Of a stretch of DNA of 64,000 nt, positions 15,805 to 24,722 are shown one piece after another. The DNA is taken from contig NZ_JAUASX010000012.1 of the NCBI RefSeq assembly GCF_030345715.1, positions 1-64,000 of the forward strand, read 5' to 3'. The stretch is from Solimonas sp. SE-A11. Its GTDB lineage: Bacteria > Pseudomonadota > Gammaproteobacteria > Nevskiales > Nevskiaceae. Position 1 is the stretch's first letter; each line of letters opens with the position of its first letter. The notes under the pieces were generated by a model. That model ran no database searches, was not told where the DNA came from, and saw only the letters and a list, made by a program, of their open reading frames with translations. The position numbers and the translations under genes were made by a program.

Positions 15805-18800
15805 TCGCCCGCCTGATCCATTGGTCGGTCCACAACCGCTTCCTGGTGTTGCTGGCGACGGTGTTGGTAATGGCCTGGGGCCTGTACTCGGCGGCGCGCA
15901 CGCCGCTCGATGCGATTCCCGACCTGTCCGACACGCAGGTGATCGTCCGCACTGTCTATCCTGGCCAGGCACCGCAGGTCGTGGAGGACCAGGTCACCTA
16001 TCCGCTGACGACGACCCTGCTATCGGTGCCGCACGCCAAGACGGTCCGCGGTTACTCGCTGTTCGGCGAGTCCTTCGTCTATGTACTGTTCGAGGACGGC
16101 GTCGATCTCTACTGGGCGCGTTCTCGCGTGCTGGAGTACCTGTCGCAGGTCCAGGGCCGGCTGCCGGCAACGGCGCGTGCGGCCCTGGGCCCTGACGCGA
16201 CCGGCGTCGGCTGGATTTACGAGTACGCCCTGGTCGATCGCACCGGCAAGAACGACATCAGCCAGCTGCGCGCGCTGCAGGATTGGTTTCTCAAGTACGA
16301 ACTCAAGACGGTCCCGAACGTGGCCGAGGTCGCCACCATCGGCGGCTTCAACCGCCAGTACCAGATCGTGCTCGATCCGGACCGGCTGCGTGCCTATCGC
16401 TTGCCGCTGGAAACCGTCGTCGCCGCGGTGCAGGACGCCAATGGCGAATCGGGTGGCTCGGTGCTGGAACTGGCCGAAACCGAGTACATGGTTCGCGCGC
16501 GGGGCTACCTCAAGTCGCTCGACGGCTTTCGCGAGACTCCCGTGGGCCTCGGAGACAACGGCACGCCGATCCTGCTGCGCGATATCGCGACCGTGCAACT
16601 GGGCCCGGAGACCCGGCGCGGCATCGCCGAACTGGACGGCGAGGGAGAGGTCGTCGGCGGAGTGATCGTGTTGCGCTCAGGCGAGAACGCCCAGTCGACG
16701 ATTGAAGCCGTCAAGGAGAAGCTCGAAACCCTGAAGGCCAGCCTGCCTCAGGGTGTCGAAGTCGTGGAGACCTACGATCGTTCGGCGCTGATCGACCGGG
16801 CCGTGGAAAACCTCTCGCACAAGCTGCTGGAGGAGTTCCTGGTGGTGGCGCTCGTCTGCGCCCTGTTCCTCTGGCACCTGCGCTCGGCGCTGGTGGCCAT
16901 CATCACCCTGCCGATCGGCATCCTGGCGGCATTCATCGTCATGCACGCCCAGGGCATCAACGCCAACATCATGTCGCTGGGCGGCATCGCCATCGCGGTC
17001 GGCGCGATGGTCGATGCGGCGGTGGTCATGATCGAGAACGCCCACAAGAAGCTGGAGCAGTGGCGACACGCGCATGAGGGCCAGGACCCGGCTGGCGCGG
17101 AGCGGCTGAAACTGATGGCGGACGCCGCCGGCGAAGTGGGACCGGCGCTGTTCTTCTCGCTGTTGATCATCACCCTGTCCTTCGTGCCGGTCTTCACGCT
17201 GGAGGCCCAGGAAGGCCGGCTGTTTGCGCCCCTGGCCTACACCAAGACCTACGCGATGGCCGCCGCGGCTGCCCTGTCGGTCACGCTGATCCCCGTCCTG
17301 ATGGTCGCCTTCATCCGCGGGCGGATCGTCGACGAGACCGCCAACCCCCTGAACCGTGCGCTGATCGCCGTGTACCGCCCGGTGATCGACAAGGTGCTGG
17401 CGCATCCCCGTGCGACGCTGGTAATCGCTCTGGTCGCCGCCCTGGCGACGCTGTGGCCGGCCACGCGTCTCGGTAGCGAATTCATGCCACCGCTCGACGA
17501 GGGCGACCTGCTGTACATGCCGACGGCGTTGCCGGGGCTGGCGGTCGGCAAGGCCGCCGAGGTGCTGCAGCAGACCGACCGCATCCTGAAGACCTTTCCC
17601 GAGGTGCAGCGGGTGTTCGGCAAGATCGGGCGCGCCGAGTCGGCGACCGACCCCGCGCCGCTGGAGATGGTGGAGACCACAGTCAGGCTCAAACCGCACT
17701 CGGAATGGCGGGAGGGCATGACCACCGAGAAGCTGATCGAGGAGATGGACGCGGCACTGAAGATTCCGGGCATGGGCAATGTCTGGGTCCAGCCGATTCG
17801 CAACCGCATCGACATGCTCGCGACCGGCATCAAGTCGCCGGTGGGCATCAAGATCGCGGGCCCCGATCTGGCGGTGATCGAGCGGGTGGGTGCGCAGATC
17901 GAGGCCGTGGTGAAGCAGGTCCCCGGCACCGTCTCGGCCTTCTCCGAGCGGGTTTCGGGTGGGCGCTACATCGAGGTCGTTCCCGATCGCCTCGCGGCGG
18001 CTCGCTACGGCATGAGCATCGCCGATGTGCAACGCATCGTTTCCCTGGCCATCGGCGGCGAGAACATCGGCGAGACGGTCGAGGGCCTGCAGCGCTTTCC
18101 GATCAACCTGCGTTATCCGCGGGCGCTGCGGGATTCGGTTCAGGACCTGCGGGACCTGCCGTTGGTGACGATGCGCGGCGAGACGATCACTCTGGGCAGC
18201 CTCGCGACCGTGCAGATCACCGATGGTCCGCCCATGATCAAGTCGGAGAACGCCCGCCCGAACGGCTGGATCTACGTCGACATCCGTGGCCGCGACCTCG
18301 GCGGCTATGTCGCCGAGGCTCGCAAGACCGTGGCCGAGCAGGTGCAACTGCCGGCCGGTTACTCGGTCGCCTGGTCGGGCCAGTTCGAATATCTCGAACG
18401 GGCCACCAAGCGCCTGCAGGTCGTCGTGCCGTTTACGTTGGCGATCATCTTCCTGCTGCTGTACCTGACCTTCCGCAGCGCCGCCTCCGCGGCACTGATC
18501 ATGGCGACGTTACCCTTCGCCCTGGTCGGTGGGTTCTGGCTGATCTACCTGCTGGGCCATCATCTGTCGGTCGCCTCCGGTGTCGGCTTCATCGCCCTGG
18601 CCGGCGTATCCGCCGAGTTCGGCGTGGTGATGCTGATCTACCTCGACAACGCCATTGGGGAGCGGCAGGAGCGCGGTCGGATGCGGACCCAGGCCGACCT
18701 GCGCGACGCTCTGATCGAGGGGGCCGTGCTGCGGGTGCGTCCGAAGGCCATGACCGTGGCGGTCATCATCGCCGGCCTGCTGCCTTTGTTCATCGGCGCG

Positions 18801-18944
18801 GGAACCGGCAGCGAGGTCATGCAGCGCATCGCGGCACCGATGGTGGGGGGCATGATCACCGCGCCCCTCTTGTCCATGATCGTGCTGCCGGCGGCGTATC
18901 TGCTGCTCCGTGGACGTCGGCTATCGAAGGAAGAGAGTCCGTGA
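15801..18944 (+). CDS. cusA: CusA-type Cu(I)/Ag(I) RND efflux pump
   Basis: The 1047-residue inner-membrane proton antiporter is of the HME-RND class. The fourth transmembrane helix reads [23 protein letters not shown] in overlapping parts ([23 protein letters not shown]), the signature of the monovalent Cu/Ag group rather than the DFG...DGAV form of zinc pumps. Twelve membrane helices and two large periplasmic loops fit the length. The GTG at 15801 overlaps the cusB stop. It exports periplasmic or cytoplasmic Cu(I)/Ag(I) through CusC. Confidence 0.92.
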   Translation: MIARLIHWSVHNRFLVLLATVLVMAWGLYSAARTPLDAIPDLSDTQVIVRTVYPGQAPQVVEDQVTYPLTTTLLSVPHAKTVRGYSLFGESFVYVLFEDGVDLYWARSRVLEYLSQVQGRLPATARAALGPDATGVGWIYEYALVDRTGKNDISQLRALQDWFLKYELKTVPNVAEVATIGGFNRQYQIVLDPDRLRAYRLPLETVVAAVQDANGESGGSVLELAETEYMVRARGYLKSLDGFRETPVGLGDNGTPILLRDIATVQLGPETRRGIAELDGEGEVVGGVIVLRSGENAQSTIEAVKEKLETLKASLPQGVEVVETYDRSALIDRAVENLSHKLLEEFLVVALVCALFLWHLRSALVAIITLPIGILAAFIVMHAQGINANIMSLGGIAIAVGAMVDAAVVMIENAHKKLEQWRHAHEGQDPAGAERLKLMADAAGEVGPALFFSLLIITLSFVPVFTLEAQEGRLFAPLAYTKTYAMAAAAALSVTLIPVLMVAFIRGRIVDETANPLNRALIAVYRPVIDKVLAHPRATLVIALVAALATLWPATRLGSEFMPPLDEGDLLYMPTALPGLAVGKAAEVLQQTDRILKTFPEVQRVFGKIGRAESATDPAPLEMVETTVRLKPHSEWREGMTTEKLIEEMDAALKIPGMGNVWVQPIRNRIDMLATGIKSPVGIKIAGPDLAVIERVGAQIEAVVKQVPGTVSAFSERVSGGRYIEVVPDRLAAARYGMSIADVQRIVSLAIGGENIGETVEGLQRFPINLRYPRALRDSVQDLRDLPLVTMRGETITLGSLATVQITDGPPMIKSENARPNGWIYVDIRGRDLGGYVAEARKTVAEQVQLPAGYSVAWSGQFEYLERATKRLQVVVPFTLAIIFLLLYLTFRSAASAALIMATLPFALVGGFWLIYLLGHHLSVASGVGFIALAGVSAEFGVVMLIYLDNAIGERQERGRMRTQADLRDALIEGAVLRVRPKAMTVAVIIAGLLPLFIGAGTGSEVMQRIAAPMVGGMITAPLLSMIVLPAAYLLLRGRRLSKEESP

Positions 18945-19012
18945 CAGGCCTTCGCCGGAACGGGACAGCAAGCACCCGGTCAAAGTCCTGTAGGCCGAGC
19001 AGGAGTAACCGC

Positions 19013-19390
19013 GTGCGCCGAGGAGTCTGGGCCGTTCTGATCGTCATGGCGACGCTGCTGCCGTGGCGGGTCGCGCTGGCCTGTGCCCATGACGCTGCAT
19101 CCATGCAGCAGCGTTGCTGTTGCACCGACGCCATGGCGCCGTGCCCGCAGGTCAGCAGCGGCGTCGGCAAATGCTGCAAGCAGGTCGTCGCCCTGCAGGC
19201 GCAGGTAAAGGACGCCGAAGCCGACGCGCTTCCGACCTTCTCCGGCGACAAGACGCCCGCTCCACCACCGTTGTCGCATCTTGCGCCCGACTGGATTGGG
19301 CATCCACCGCCATTGACGGCTCCCGGCACGTTTCCGCCGCGCTTCGCCGGAACCCGCACCTACCTGGTTACGGCCCGCCTGCGACTGTAG
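19013..19390 (+). CDS. Small secreted Cys-rich protein downstream of cusA
   Basis: The 125-residue product has a signal peptide (VWAVLIVMATLLPWRVALA), then a Cys-rich mature start: CAHDAASMQQRCCCTDAM, a PC and GKCCKQV. A Pro-rich C-terminal half follows. The GTG at 19013 is chosen because AGGAG lies 7 bp upstream; the frame is open far into cusA, but that part is antisense to nothing and simply overlaps cusA. A cluster of seven cysteines suggests Cu(I) binding in the periplasm. It belongs to the same transcript as cusCBA. I do not recognise a named family. Confidence 0.65.
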   Translation: MRRGVWAVLIVMATLLPWRVALACAHDAASMQQRCCCTDAMAPCPQVSSGVGKCCKQVVALQAQVKDAEADALPTFSGDKTPAPPPLSHLAPDWIGHPPPLTAPGTFPPRFAGTRTYLVTARLRL

Positions 19391-19492
19391 GAGCGGCGAG
19401 GGCCCGCGTGCCAGCGGGCCTGGATTCACCTCGACGACAAAGACCGGCATGCCCGTCATGCCTTGCATTCCTGTTGCCCGAAGAGGTCATCC

Positions 19493-19777
19493 ATGAACAC
19501 TACAGTCATCCCGATCCGCCGGCTCGGCCTGGGCCTGGTCGCGATCATCAGCCTGGTCCAGGCGGCGCAAGCCGCGCCGACCTACGGCCCCCGCAATACC
19601 CTCCAGGTCAGTGCGCCAGCGACGCCTTGCACGGCCCCTGCGGTTACGCGGCAGCTCTGGGACGGCGCCAACAAGCGCCGTGTCGAGGTCGCTTTCCTGG
19701 AACCCTGCGACATCGCGCCGCAACCCCAACCGACGAGATGGATCGGCCCTCGGGGCACGATCCCTGTCGCTCCGTAA
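19493..19777 (+). CDS. Small secreted protein of unknown function
   Basis: The 94-residue product has a signal peptide (IRRLGLGLVAIISLVQAAQA) and a short mature part with two cysteines (APATPCTAP and FLEPCDI) that could form a disulfide. Aromatic and proline residues are spread through it. The ATG at 19493 has AGAGG upstream and places the signal correctly. It lies 23 bp before the triple-repeat protein gene in the same direction, at the end of the cus transcript. No family was recognised. Confidence 0.55.
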   Translation: MNTTVIPIRRLGLGLVAIISLVQAAQAAPTYGPRNTLQVSAPATPCTAPAVTRQLWDGANKRRVEVAFLEPCDIAPQPQPTRWIGPRGTIPVAP

Positions 19778-19799
19778 GTTTCCTCTCAAGGAGATCATC

Positions 19800-20180
19800 A
19801 TGAACATCCATTTGTTAATTGTTCGCTTCACTCGCGCCATGGCCGCCGCTGCGTTGCTGGGGGCGGCCGCCACCGGTGCCTGGGCACATCCGGCTCAGGA
19901 ACCCCCGGCACCCGGAAGCTTCGCGGCCATCATGAGCGTCAAGGACCCGGGCAACTACGGTCCGAAAGCCGTCAGTGATGCCCCGATATCACCGCGCGGC
20001 GAGGGGCTCCCGGGATCGTTCGAGGCGGTGATGTCCGTCAAGGACCCCGCGCATTGGGGGCCAAAGGCCGGCGTCAACCATGACGGTTGCCCGACACAGT
20101 CCGCGTCACCGGGTTCCTACGAAGCCGTCATGGCGGTGAAGGATCCGGGGCGCTTCGGCCCTGAGCCCTGTCGGCGTTAA
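19800..20180 (+). CDS. Secreted protein with three tandem VKDP repeats
   Basis: The 126-residue product has a signal peptide ending near GAWAHPA, followed by three copies of a repeat of about 20 residues: PGSFAAIMSVKDPGNYGPKA, PGSFEAVMSVKDPAHWGPKA and PGSYEAVMAVKDPGRFGPEP. Linkers of about 15 residues separate them. The invariant core is PGS-(F/Y)-x-A-(I/V)-M-x-VKDP-x3-GP. Each repeat has one methionine and an aromatic residue, a possible Cu(I) or membrane contact. AAGGAG precedes the ATG at 19800, and a strong terminator follows 20 bp after the stop. I know of no described family for this repeat. Confidence 0.65.
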   Translation: MNIHLLIVRFTRAMAAAALLGAAATGAWAHPAQEPPAPGSFAAIMSVKDPGNYGPKAVSDAPISPRGEGLPGSFEAVMSVKDPAHWGPKAGVNHDGCPTQSASPGSYEAVMAVKDPGRFGPEPCRR

Positions 20181-20199
20181 GGAGGTCATTGGTAAACAA

Positions 20200-20230
20200 G
20201 CGGGGCGCCACAGGGGCGCCCCGCTTTCTT
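20200..20230 (+). terminator. Rho-independent terminator of the cus operon
   Basis: A perfect 10-bp GC stem (GCGGGGCGCC at 20200-20209, GGCGCCCCGC at 20215-20224) with a 5-base loop is followed by TTTCTT. It closes the 12682-20180 transcript. Confidence 0.85.
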
Positions 20231-20432
20231 CCGGGCCCGCCGACGTTGCTGAGCCACGGGTTGCAGTTTGCATGGAAAGGCAGCCTCAGGCCTGCAAAGC
20301 TCACGCACTACGAATGGACGGCTATCCAAGGTTTTCAGCCATAAGACGCTGACGCAGAAAGCCCTTCCAGCGATGGCACGCCAACTGCCCCCATATGGCT
20401 GACGAACAACCGTAAAAGTGGGAGTGACCGCC

Positions 20433-20792
20433 ATGCCCGATGTCGAAGCGCCTTCAATCCAACTCTGTATCGAGGCCTCTCTCGAATGCCACCGCCTGTG
20501 TTCCGAGGCCGCGTTGCGACCGCAATCGGCCGGCATCCGGATCGGCTCAGACCCTGCCGCGACCTTGCTCAACTGTGCGGAACTCAGCATGGTGAACGCG
20601 CACTTTCTGATGGCCAGGGCACCTGAGCAGCACGCGGTAGTCCAGGCCTGCGCGACAGTGAGCCGCACCTCTGCCGAGGCGCTTCAAGACCTGACGGGTT
20701 TGCAGGACTGTGCGCAGATTTGCCAGGTACTGGCCGAGAGCTGCCTGCAACTACTTCGTCTCCCGGCCCCGCCGAGGAGGGCCGTGGCATGA
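20433..20792 (+). CDS. Reduced Cys-rich four-helix protein, Csp/DUF326-like
   Basis: The 119-residue product has cysteines spaced in helices (CIEASLECHRLC; later LLNC, ACATV, DCAQICQVLAESC), eight in all. The pattern is that of copper storage proteins (Csp), which hold many Cu(I) ions inside a four-helix bundle, but it has fewer than half the cysteines of the true Csp at 24238. Several helix positions carry Ser, Ala or Met instead. There is no signal peptide. The ATG at 20433 has GGAG 8 bp upstream. Its stop overlaps the start of a 66-residue membrane protein. Confidence 0.6.
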   Translation: MPDVEAPSIQLCIEASLECHRLCSEAALRPQSAGIRIGSDPAATLLNCAELSMVNAHFLMARAPEQHAVVQACATVSRTSAEALQDLTGLQDCAQICQVLAESCLQLLRLPAPPRRAVA

Positions 20793-20989
20793 GCCCCACC
20801 TTCGCCGTGCGCTGTGCGCGGCTCTTGTGGGTTGCCGCATTCGTAGCGCTGGTCGGCGCCTGGATCGCGGGTTTGTTCGGTCCGCTGCTGGGACTGAGTT
20901 CTGCGCATCTTTTCGCGGACGCCACGGTCCTCGCTCTGCTGTCGCTGGGCATGTTTGCCGACGCGTGGTGGCATCGCCAGGGAACGTAG
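20789..20989 (+). CDS. Small membrane protein coupled to the Csp-like gene
   Basis: The 66-residue product has two hydrophobic segments, CARLLWVAAFVALVGAWIAG and ATVLALLSLGMFADAWW, joined by a short loop, and a basic His-containing end (HRQGT). The ATG overlaps the upstream stop by four bases (ATGA), so expression is probably coupled. It is too short to be a transporter alone and may tether or assist the Csp-like protein. No family was recognised. Confidence 0.55.
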   Translation: MSPTFAVRCARLLWVAAFVALVGAWIAGLFGPLLGLSSAHLFADATVLALLSLGMFADAWWHRQGT

Positions 20990-21068
20990 CTTGGACGCAC
21001 CCCCGGCTCACATTCAAAAGATCGTTTGCTACGACCCGACCGGGTCATCTCACCCACGGAGAATTATC

Positions 21069-21494
21069 ATGACAAAGTCAAATTTTTTCACCAGAAAGAC
21101 CGCGGTACTCGCGCTTGGCCTGGTGTGTGCGCTCGTCGGCGCGCCCGCGAATGCGGATCAGTCTTCGATGTTCAAAGCCATCGACTACGGCAACGGCCAA
21201 TACTTGGCCGCAGCCGAAGCCATTAAGACCGGGGGGACAAAAGGCGGCAAAGGCATGAAGGACATGGGCGGCATGAAGCATATGGAAGGTATGTCCATGA
21301 CCGGTGACGCGGACTATGACTTCGCCGCCAATATGCGCAAGCATCACCAGATGGCCGTGGAAATGTCCGAAGCCGAGCTCAAGAAGGGCAAGAATCCGGA
21401 GATGCTGGAGATGGCCAAGAACATCATCGCCGCGCAGAAAAAGGAAATCGCCGAACTGGATCGCTGGCTCGCGGCGCACAAGGGGCCGAAATAG
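21069..21494 (+). CDS. Secreted DUF305-family protein
   Basis: The 141-residue product has a signal peptide (KTAVLALGLVCALVGAPANA). A Met/Gly-rich patch, KGMKDMGGMKHMEGMSM at about 60-76, comes next, then the DUF305 helix-pair region (ANMRKHHQMAVEMSEAEL and LEMAKNIIAAQKKEIAEL). DUF305 proteins are ferritin-like helical bundles often found in metal resistance islands. The patch and the paired His/Met residues fit periplasmic copper binding. GGAG precedes the ATG at 21069; the longer open frame back to 20955 is not needed. Confidence 0.8.
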   Translation: MTKSNFFTRKTAVLALGLVCALVGAPANADQSSMFKAIDYGNGQYLAAAEAIKTGGTKGGKGMKDMGGMKHMEGMSMTGDADYDFAANMRKHHQMAVEMSEAELKKGKNPEMLEMAKNIIAAQKKEIAELDRWLAAHKGPK

Positions 21495-21568
21495 CAGTTG
21501 ACGACGGTCACCCCGCCGGTCTGGACGGCATATGGCACCCGGGCCGACTTGAACCCGAGGACCAATGC

Positions 21569-22681
21569 ATGACGCCGCGTGGCCAGCGCTACGGTCAAAT
21601 ATTGCAAAGCCGTTTCCGGCCGCATCCTCTGTTGCCGGGCGCGCATCTGCAAACCATCGCGACGCTGTTGCGGCCCGCACCCAAGCTCGTCCTTCGCCGC
21701 GAGCGGCTGGAATTGACTGATGGAGACTTCGTGGATCTGGGCTGGAGCGGGGACCACAACGCCAGTGGTCCCTTGGCGGTGCTGGTACATGGCCTTGCCG
21801 GCGGCTTCGAGTCCAAGTATCTGCTGGGTACTGCTTGCCAACTGATAGCGAAAGGCTGGCGCACGGTGATCTTGCAACTGCGCGGCGCGGGTCCAGAGCC
21901 GAACCGCTTGCACCGCTGCTACAACCAGGGTGATACCGAAGACCTGCGCTATTTCTGGCATCTGTTGCGTCAGCGAGAACCCAAGGCGTTCATCGCTTCG
22001 CTGGGCTGGTCTCTGGGCGGTAACGTCACCCTCAAGGCGCTGGCGGAGGAGGGCCAGTTGGCGCCGATCAATATCGCCGCAGCGGCCTCCGTGCCCTTCA
22101 TTATCCGACCATGTGCAGAGCGCCTGCGCACCGGCTTCTCTTGCGTTTACCAGAAGCGTTTGCTCGACGCGGTGAAAATCGCTTTGCGGCGCAAGCATAG
22201 CCAGGTTCCGCTATCGCCTCTGGTCAATCTGTCCGCCGCACTAGCGGCGCAGGATTTCATCGAGTACGACGAGGCCTGCACCGCGCCACTGGCGGGTTAC
22301 CGCAGCGCGGAGGACTACTATGCGAACGCCTCCTGCGGTCAATTTTTAAAGGATATTCAGCGCTCGACCCTCGTGGTACACGCGCTGGATGATCCCTTCA
22401 TGACGGCCGACATCGTTCCCAATGTGGAAGCCTTGTCGCCCCATGTGACACTGGAATTGGCGCACAACGGCGGGCATGTCGGCTTTGTCAGTGCCGGCAC
22501 GCTTGGCCGACCCTACTGCTGGCTCGGACGCAGACTGGCGGAATTTTTGCCCGCTGGTTTTGAACGTCAGGCTGCCACGCAGCCTCGCACCTGGGATGTG
22601 AAGGGCTGGACGGAGGCGGCTTCAATCGTCTGTGGACCTATAGCGAGGATACCCGCGCACTTGAGGCCTCGGTGGGCCTGA
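21569..22681 (+). CDS. YheT-family alpha/beta hydrolase
   Basis: The 370-residue protein opens with the YheT signature (HPLLPGAHLQTI) and has the oxyanion segment LVHGLAGG, the nucleophile elbow GWSLGGN and late acid/His segments (ALDDPF and NGGHVGF). Members are hydrolases of poorly defined, probably lipid, substrates. The gene has no metal-specific feature and may be a housekeeping passenger between copper modules. The ATG at 21569 matches the family start. Confidence 0.85.
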   Translation: MTPRGQRYGQILQSRFRPHPLLPGAHLQTIATLLRPAPKLVLRRERLELTDGDFVDLGWSGDHNASGPLAVLVHGLAGGFESKYLLGTACQLIAKGWRTVILQLRGAGPEPNRLHRCYNQGDTEDLRYFWHLLRQREPKAFIASLGWSLGGNVTLKALAEEGQLAPINIAAAASVPFIIRPCAERLRTGFSCVYQKRLLDAVKIALRRKHSQVPLSPLVNLSAALAAQDFIEYDEACTAPLAGYRSAEDYYANASCGQFLKDIQRSTLVVHALDDPFMTADIVPNVEALSPHVTLELAHNGGHVGFVSAGTLGRPYCWLGRRLAEFLPAGFERQAATQPRTWDVKGWTEAASIVCGPIARIPAHLRPRWA

Positions 22682-22732
22682 GGCTCCGCTAGGAAATTCG
22701 CCGCAAGCCCGTACTGGTGCCCGGACCCGAGG

Positions 22733-24028
22733 TTAACGCAACGGGGCGGCGAGGCTGAGCATGCCCTTGAGCCCGGTGCCGAACCGCGCCAAGGCAGTGC
22801 GGTGTTCGCGCAGGGCGCCGTAGGGCAGGTAGTGGAGCTTCAGGTCGGAAACCCGGCTGAAGGCCGGCCGACCCAGTTGCGCACGCACCTGCTCCTGCCG
22901 ATCGTCGGGGGCGACGAGGAAATAATTGCCGGACGCCGGTTCGTCGAACGAGAGGGCGAGATCCAGCATGCGCACGATGCCTGAATAGATGCTGGTCGTG
23001 TGCTCGACCTCAAAGGCTGCGGCAATCCGCTCCTGGTCGGGGTCGATCCAGAGCACATCGATCAGCCGGATCGATTCAGCACTGCCGGTCGCGGCGATCC
23101 TGGGGGGCAAAGTGTCGACGCAGCCATCGGACAGGCGTCCACCGCCGTAGGGCCTGGATCGGTCATTGGCGGCGATCCAGACCAGATAGCCCAGCGCCTG
23201 ACCCAGGTCCCTTAGCCAGCCCTGCACCTCGGTATGAGTGAGATCACTCTCGGCCGCCGTGCGCAGCGTGTTGCTGAGTCGGGCCGACTGCTCGCGCACC
23301 AGGGCGAGGTCCGCCCGCCATTGGGCGATCAGCTCCTCTTCGCCACCGATCGCCGGCGCCGTATAGCGGCCGGAACCGATATCGAACAGCAGCCCGCCGA
23401 TGGCGCCGAGGTCATTGGAGAGCCACTGGCGATGCCGCTGGTTGAATTCGAGGATGCCCAGGCGCATGGCCAGGTATTCCTTCCAGCTGCCGAGTTTGGC
23501 CTGTGCTCCGGTCAGCAGGTTGTAGCCGCGCACGATCGCGGTGTTGAAGGGCGGTATCAGGGTGGGATGCAGGAAGTACAGCAGGTTCGCAGCCGCAGGG
23601 CCGAGACCCTTGATGCGCTGCGCGTCCAGTTGCTGGATCGCAGCCAGCACCGGTTCTTCAGTCTGGCAGCAGGCGCAGCTATGCAGGAAGCGGCCGAAAG
23701 CGCGCTGATTGTCGAGGTTCTCGTAGATATCCGGGATGCGTAGTTTCGGCTTCCAGAGAAAGGCGTGATCCGCGCCCCTGAAGATCTGGCGCTGCTCTGC
23801 GATGCTGCTGACCACCGTCTCCAGCGATGATCCCCGATAGGCGTTGCCGAAGCGCCCGGCGTCGATTTCCTCGACGACTGCGGCGAGGCCTCGTCGGATG
23901 GAGCGGAAGTTCTTGAGTCGCTCCTCCCACAGGAACCAGCTCCGGTAGGTTGCGGCGGGGTCTTCACGCCAGACCTCCAGCATTTGCCGGGTCGCGGCAG
24001 CGATGTCTTCGGGTTCAGGGAGGTTCAT
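22733..24028 (-). CDS. Nuclease-like protein with HhH-type and EVEH segments
   Basis: The 431-residue product has no recognised name. In the N-terminal half, IKGLGPAAANLLYFLHP followed by PPFNTAIVRGYN resembles a helix-hairpin-helix DNA-binding segment as in base-excision glycosylases. Near the C-terminus, IDVLWID and FEVEHTTSIYSG followed by YFLVAPD resemble the core of a restriction-endonuclease-like fold with an E-x-E in place of D/E-x-K. A CACC pair lies near residue 115. The start at 24028 (MNLPEPED) is chosen over an upstream ATG at 24091; neither has a good ribosome binding site. A DNA repair or defence role is inference. Confidence 0.6.
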   Translation of the reverse strand: MNLPEPEDIAAATRQMLEVWREDPAATYRSWFLWEERLKNFRSIRRGLAAVVEEIDAGRFGNAYRGSSLETVVSSIAEQRQIFRGADHAFLWKPKLRIPDIYENLDNQRAFGRFLHSCACCQTEEPVLAAIQQLDAQRIKGLGPAAANLLYFLHPTLIPPFNTAIVRGYNLLTGAQAKLGSWKEYLAMRLGILEFNQRHRQWLSNDLGAIGGLLFDIGSGRYTAPAIGGEEELIAQWRADLALVREQSARLSNTLRTAAESDLTHTEVQGWLRDLGQALGYLVWIAANDRSRPYGGGRLSDGCVDTLPPRIAATGSAESIRLIDVLWIDPDQERIAAAFEVEHTTSIYSGIVRMLDLALSFDEPASGNYFLVAPDDRQEQVRAQLGRPAFSRVSDLKLHYLPYGALREHRTALARFGTGLKGMLSLAAPLR

Positions 24029-24237
24029 TGAGGAGCGCGTTGTTGGGAGAGAGCCTGCAGTCTGCAAGTGCCTGCGGCAGAACCTCTCCATATTGCAGGG
24101 AACGGCGTCGGATCATGGTCCAGAGATTGCGGGCCAAGCACCTGAAGCGCTTGTCCTTCTGGAGCAGGCATGGCTGCTGCACGCGAAAGGCGGCGGGCCT
24201 TGTCGGTCCGTAGCCCACTTTTTACGGAGACAATGAC

Positions 24238-24615
24238 ATGGCCCACGATCAATTCCGAGAATGCATTGAGGCTTGCCAGGCCTGCGCCGACGCCTGCGAC
24301 CATTGCGCCACGGCCTGCCTGCAGGAGCCCGACGTCGGGGAGATGGCCCGCTGCATCGCGCTCGACATGGACTGCGCGCAGGTCTGCCGCTTTGCCGCTT
24401 CGGTGATGGCGCGCGGCAGTGAGTTCGCTGGCGCGATTTGCCAGATCTGCGCGGAGATTTGCGAGGCCTGCGGCGAGGAATGCGAACGCCATCCGCCTGA
24501 CCACTGCCAGCAGTGCGCCGAGGCCTGTCGGCGCTGCGCGGAGGCCTGCCGCCAGATGGCGAGCAAGGCTCCGGCACGCGGTACCGGGCAGGGCACGGCC
24601 GCCGCCGCCCACTAG
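24238..24615 (+). CDS. csp: Cytosolic copper storage protein (Csp family)
   Basis: The 125-residue four-helix bundle has about 19 cysteines in CxxC and CxxxC spacing (CIEACQACADACDHCATAC at the N-terminus; CQICAEICEACGEEC; CQQCAEACRRCAEAC at the end). Csp proteins line the bundle interior with Cys to store many Cu(I) ions. There is no signal peptide, so it belongs to the cytosolic Csp3-like group. The message reads toward the MerR gene ending at 24723. A start at 24238 keeps the first CxxxC. Confidence 0.88.
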   Translation: MAHDQFRECIEACQACADACDHCATACLQEPDVGEMARCIALDMDCAQVCRFAASVMARGSEFAGAICQICAEICEACGEECERHPPDHCQQCAEACRRCAEACRQMASKAPARGTGQGTAAAAH

Positions 24616-24722
24616 TCGATGCAGGCTCGCGAGAGGGTCCGGCACGGCAGTGACGTTTGCCGGGCCCTTCGTCGGGAACCAGAGGGTGTGGACCGCTGAT
24701 GCCGGCGTTGGCATGGCGGCGT

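Noticed and set aside
16677-18347. Long minus-strand open frame opposite cusA
   Set aside because: Composition (His, Arg, Gln, Gly rich) is that of an antisense shadow of a GC-rich gene, with no domain recognisable.
20374-20388. Sequence resembling a sigma-54 promoter (TGGCACG-N4-CTGC) before the Csp-like gene
   Set aside because: The -12 element has C in place of the first conserved T, no enhancer-binding site is visible and no sigma-54 link to this gene class is known. Chance match cannot be excluded.
21033-21046. Short palindrome GACCCG-AC-CGGGTC upstream of the DUF305 gene
   Set aside because: Too short and not matching any known operator in the window; no promoter element fits with it.
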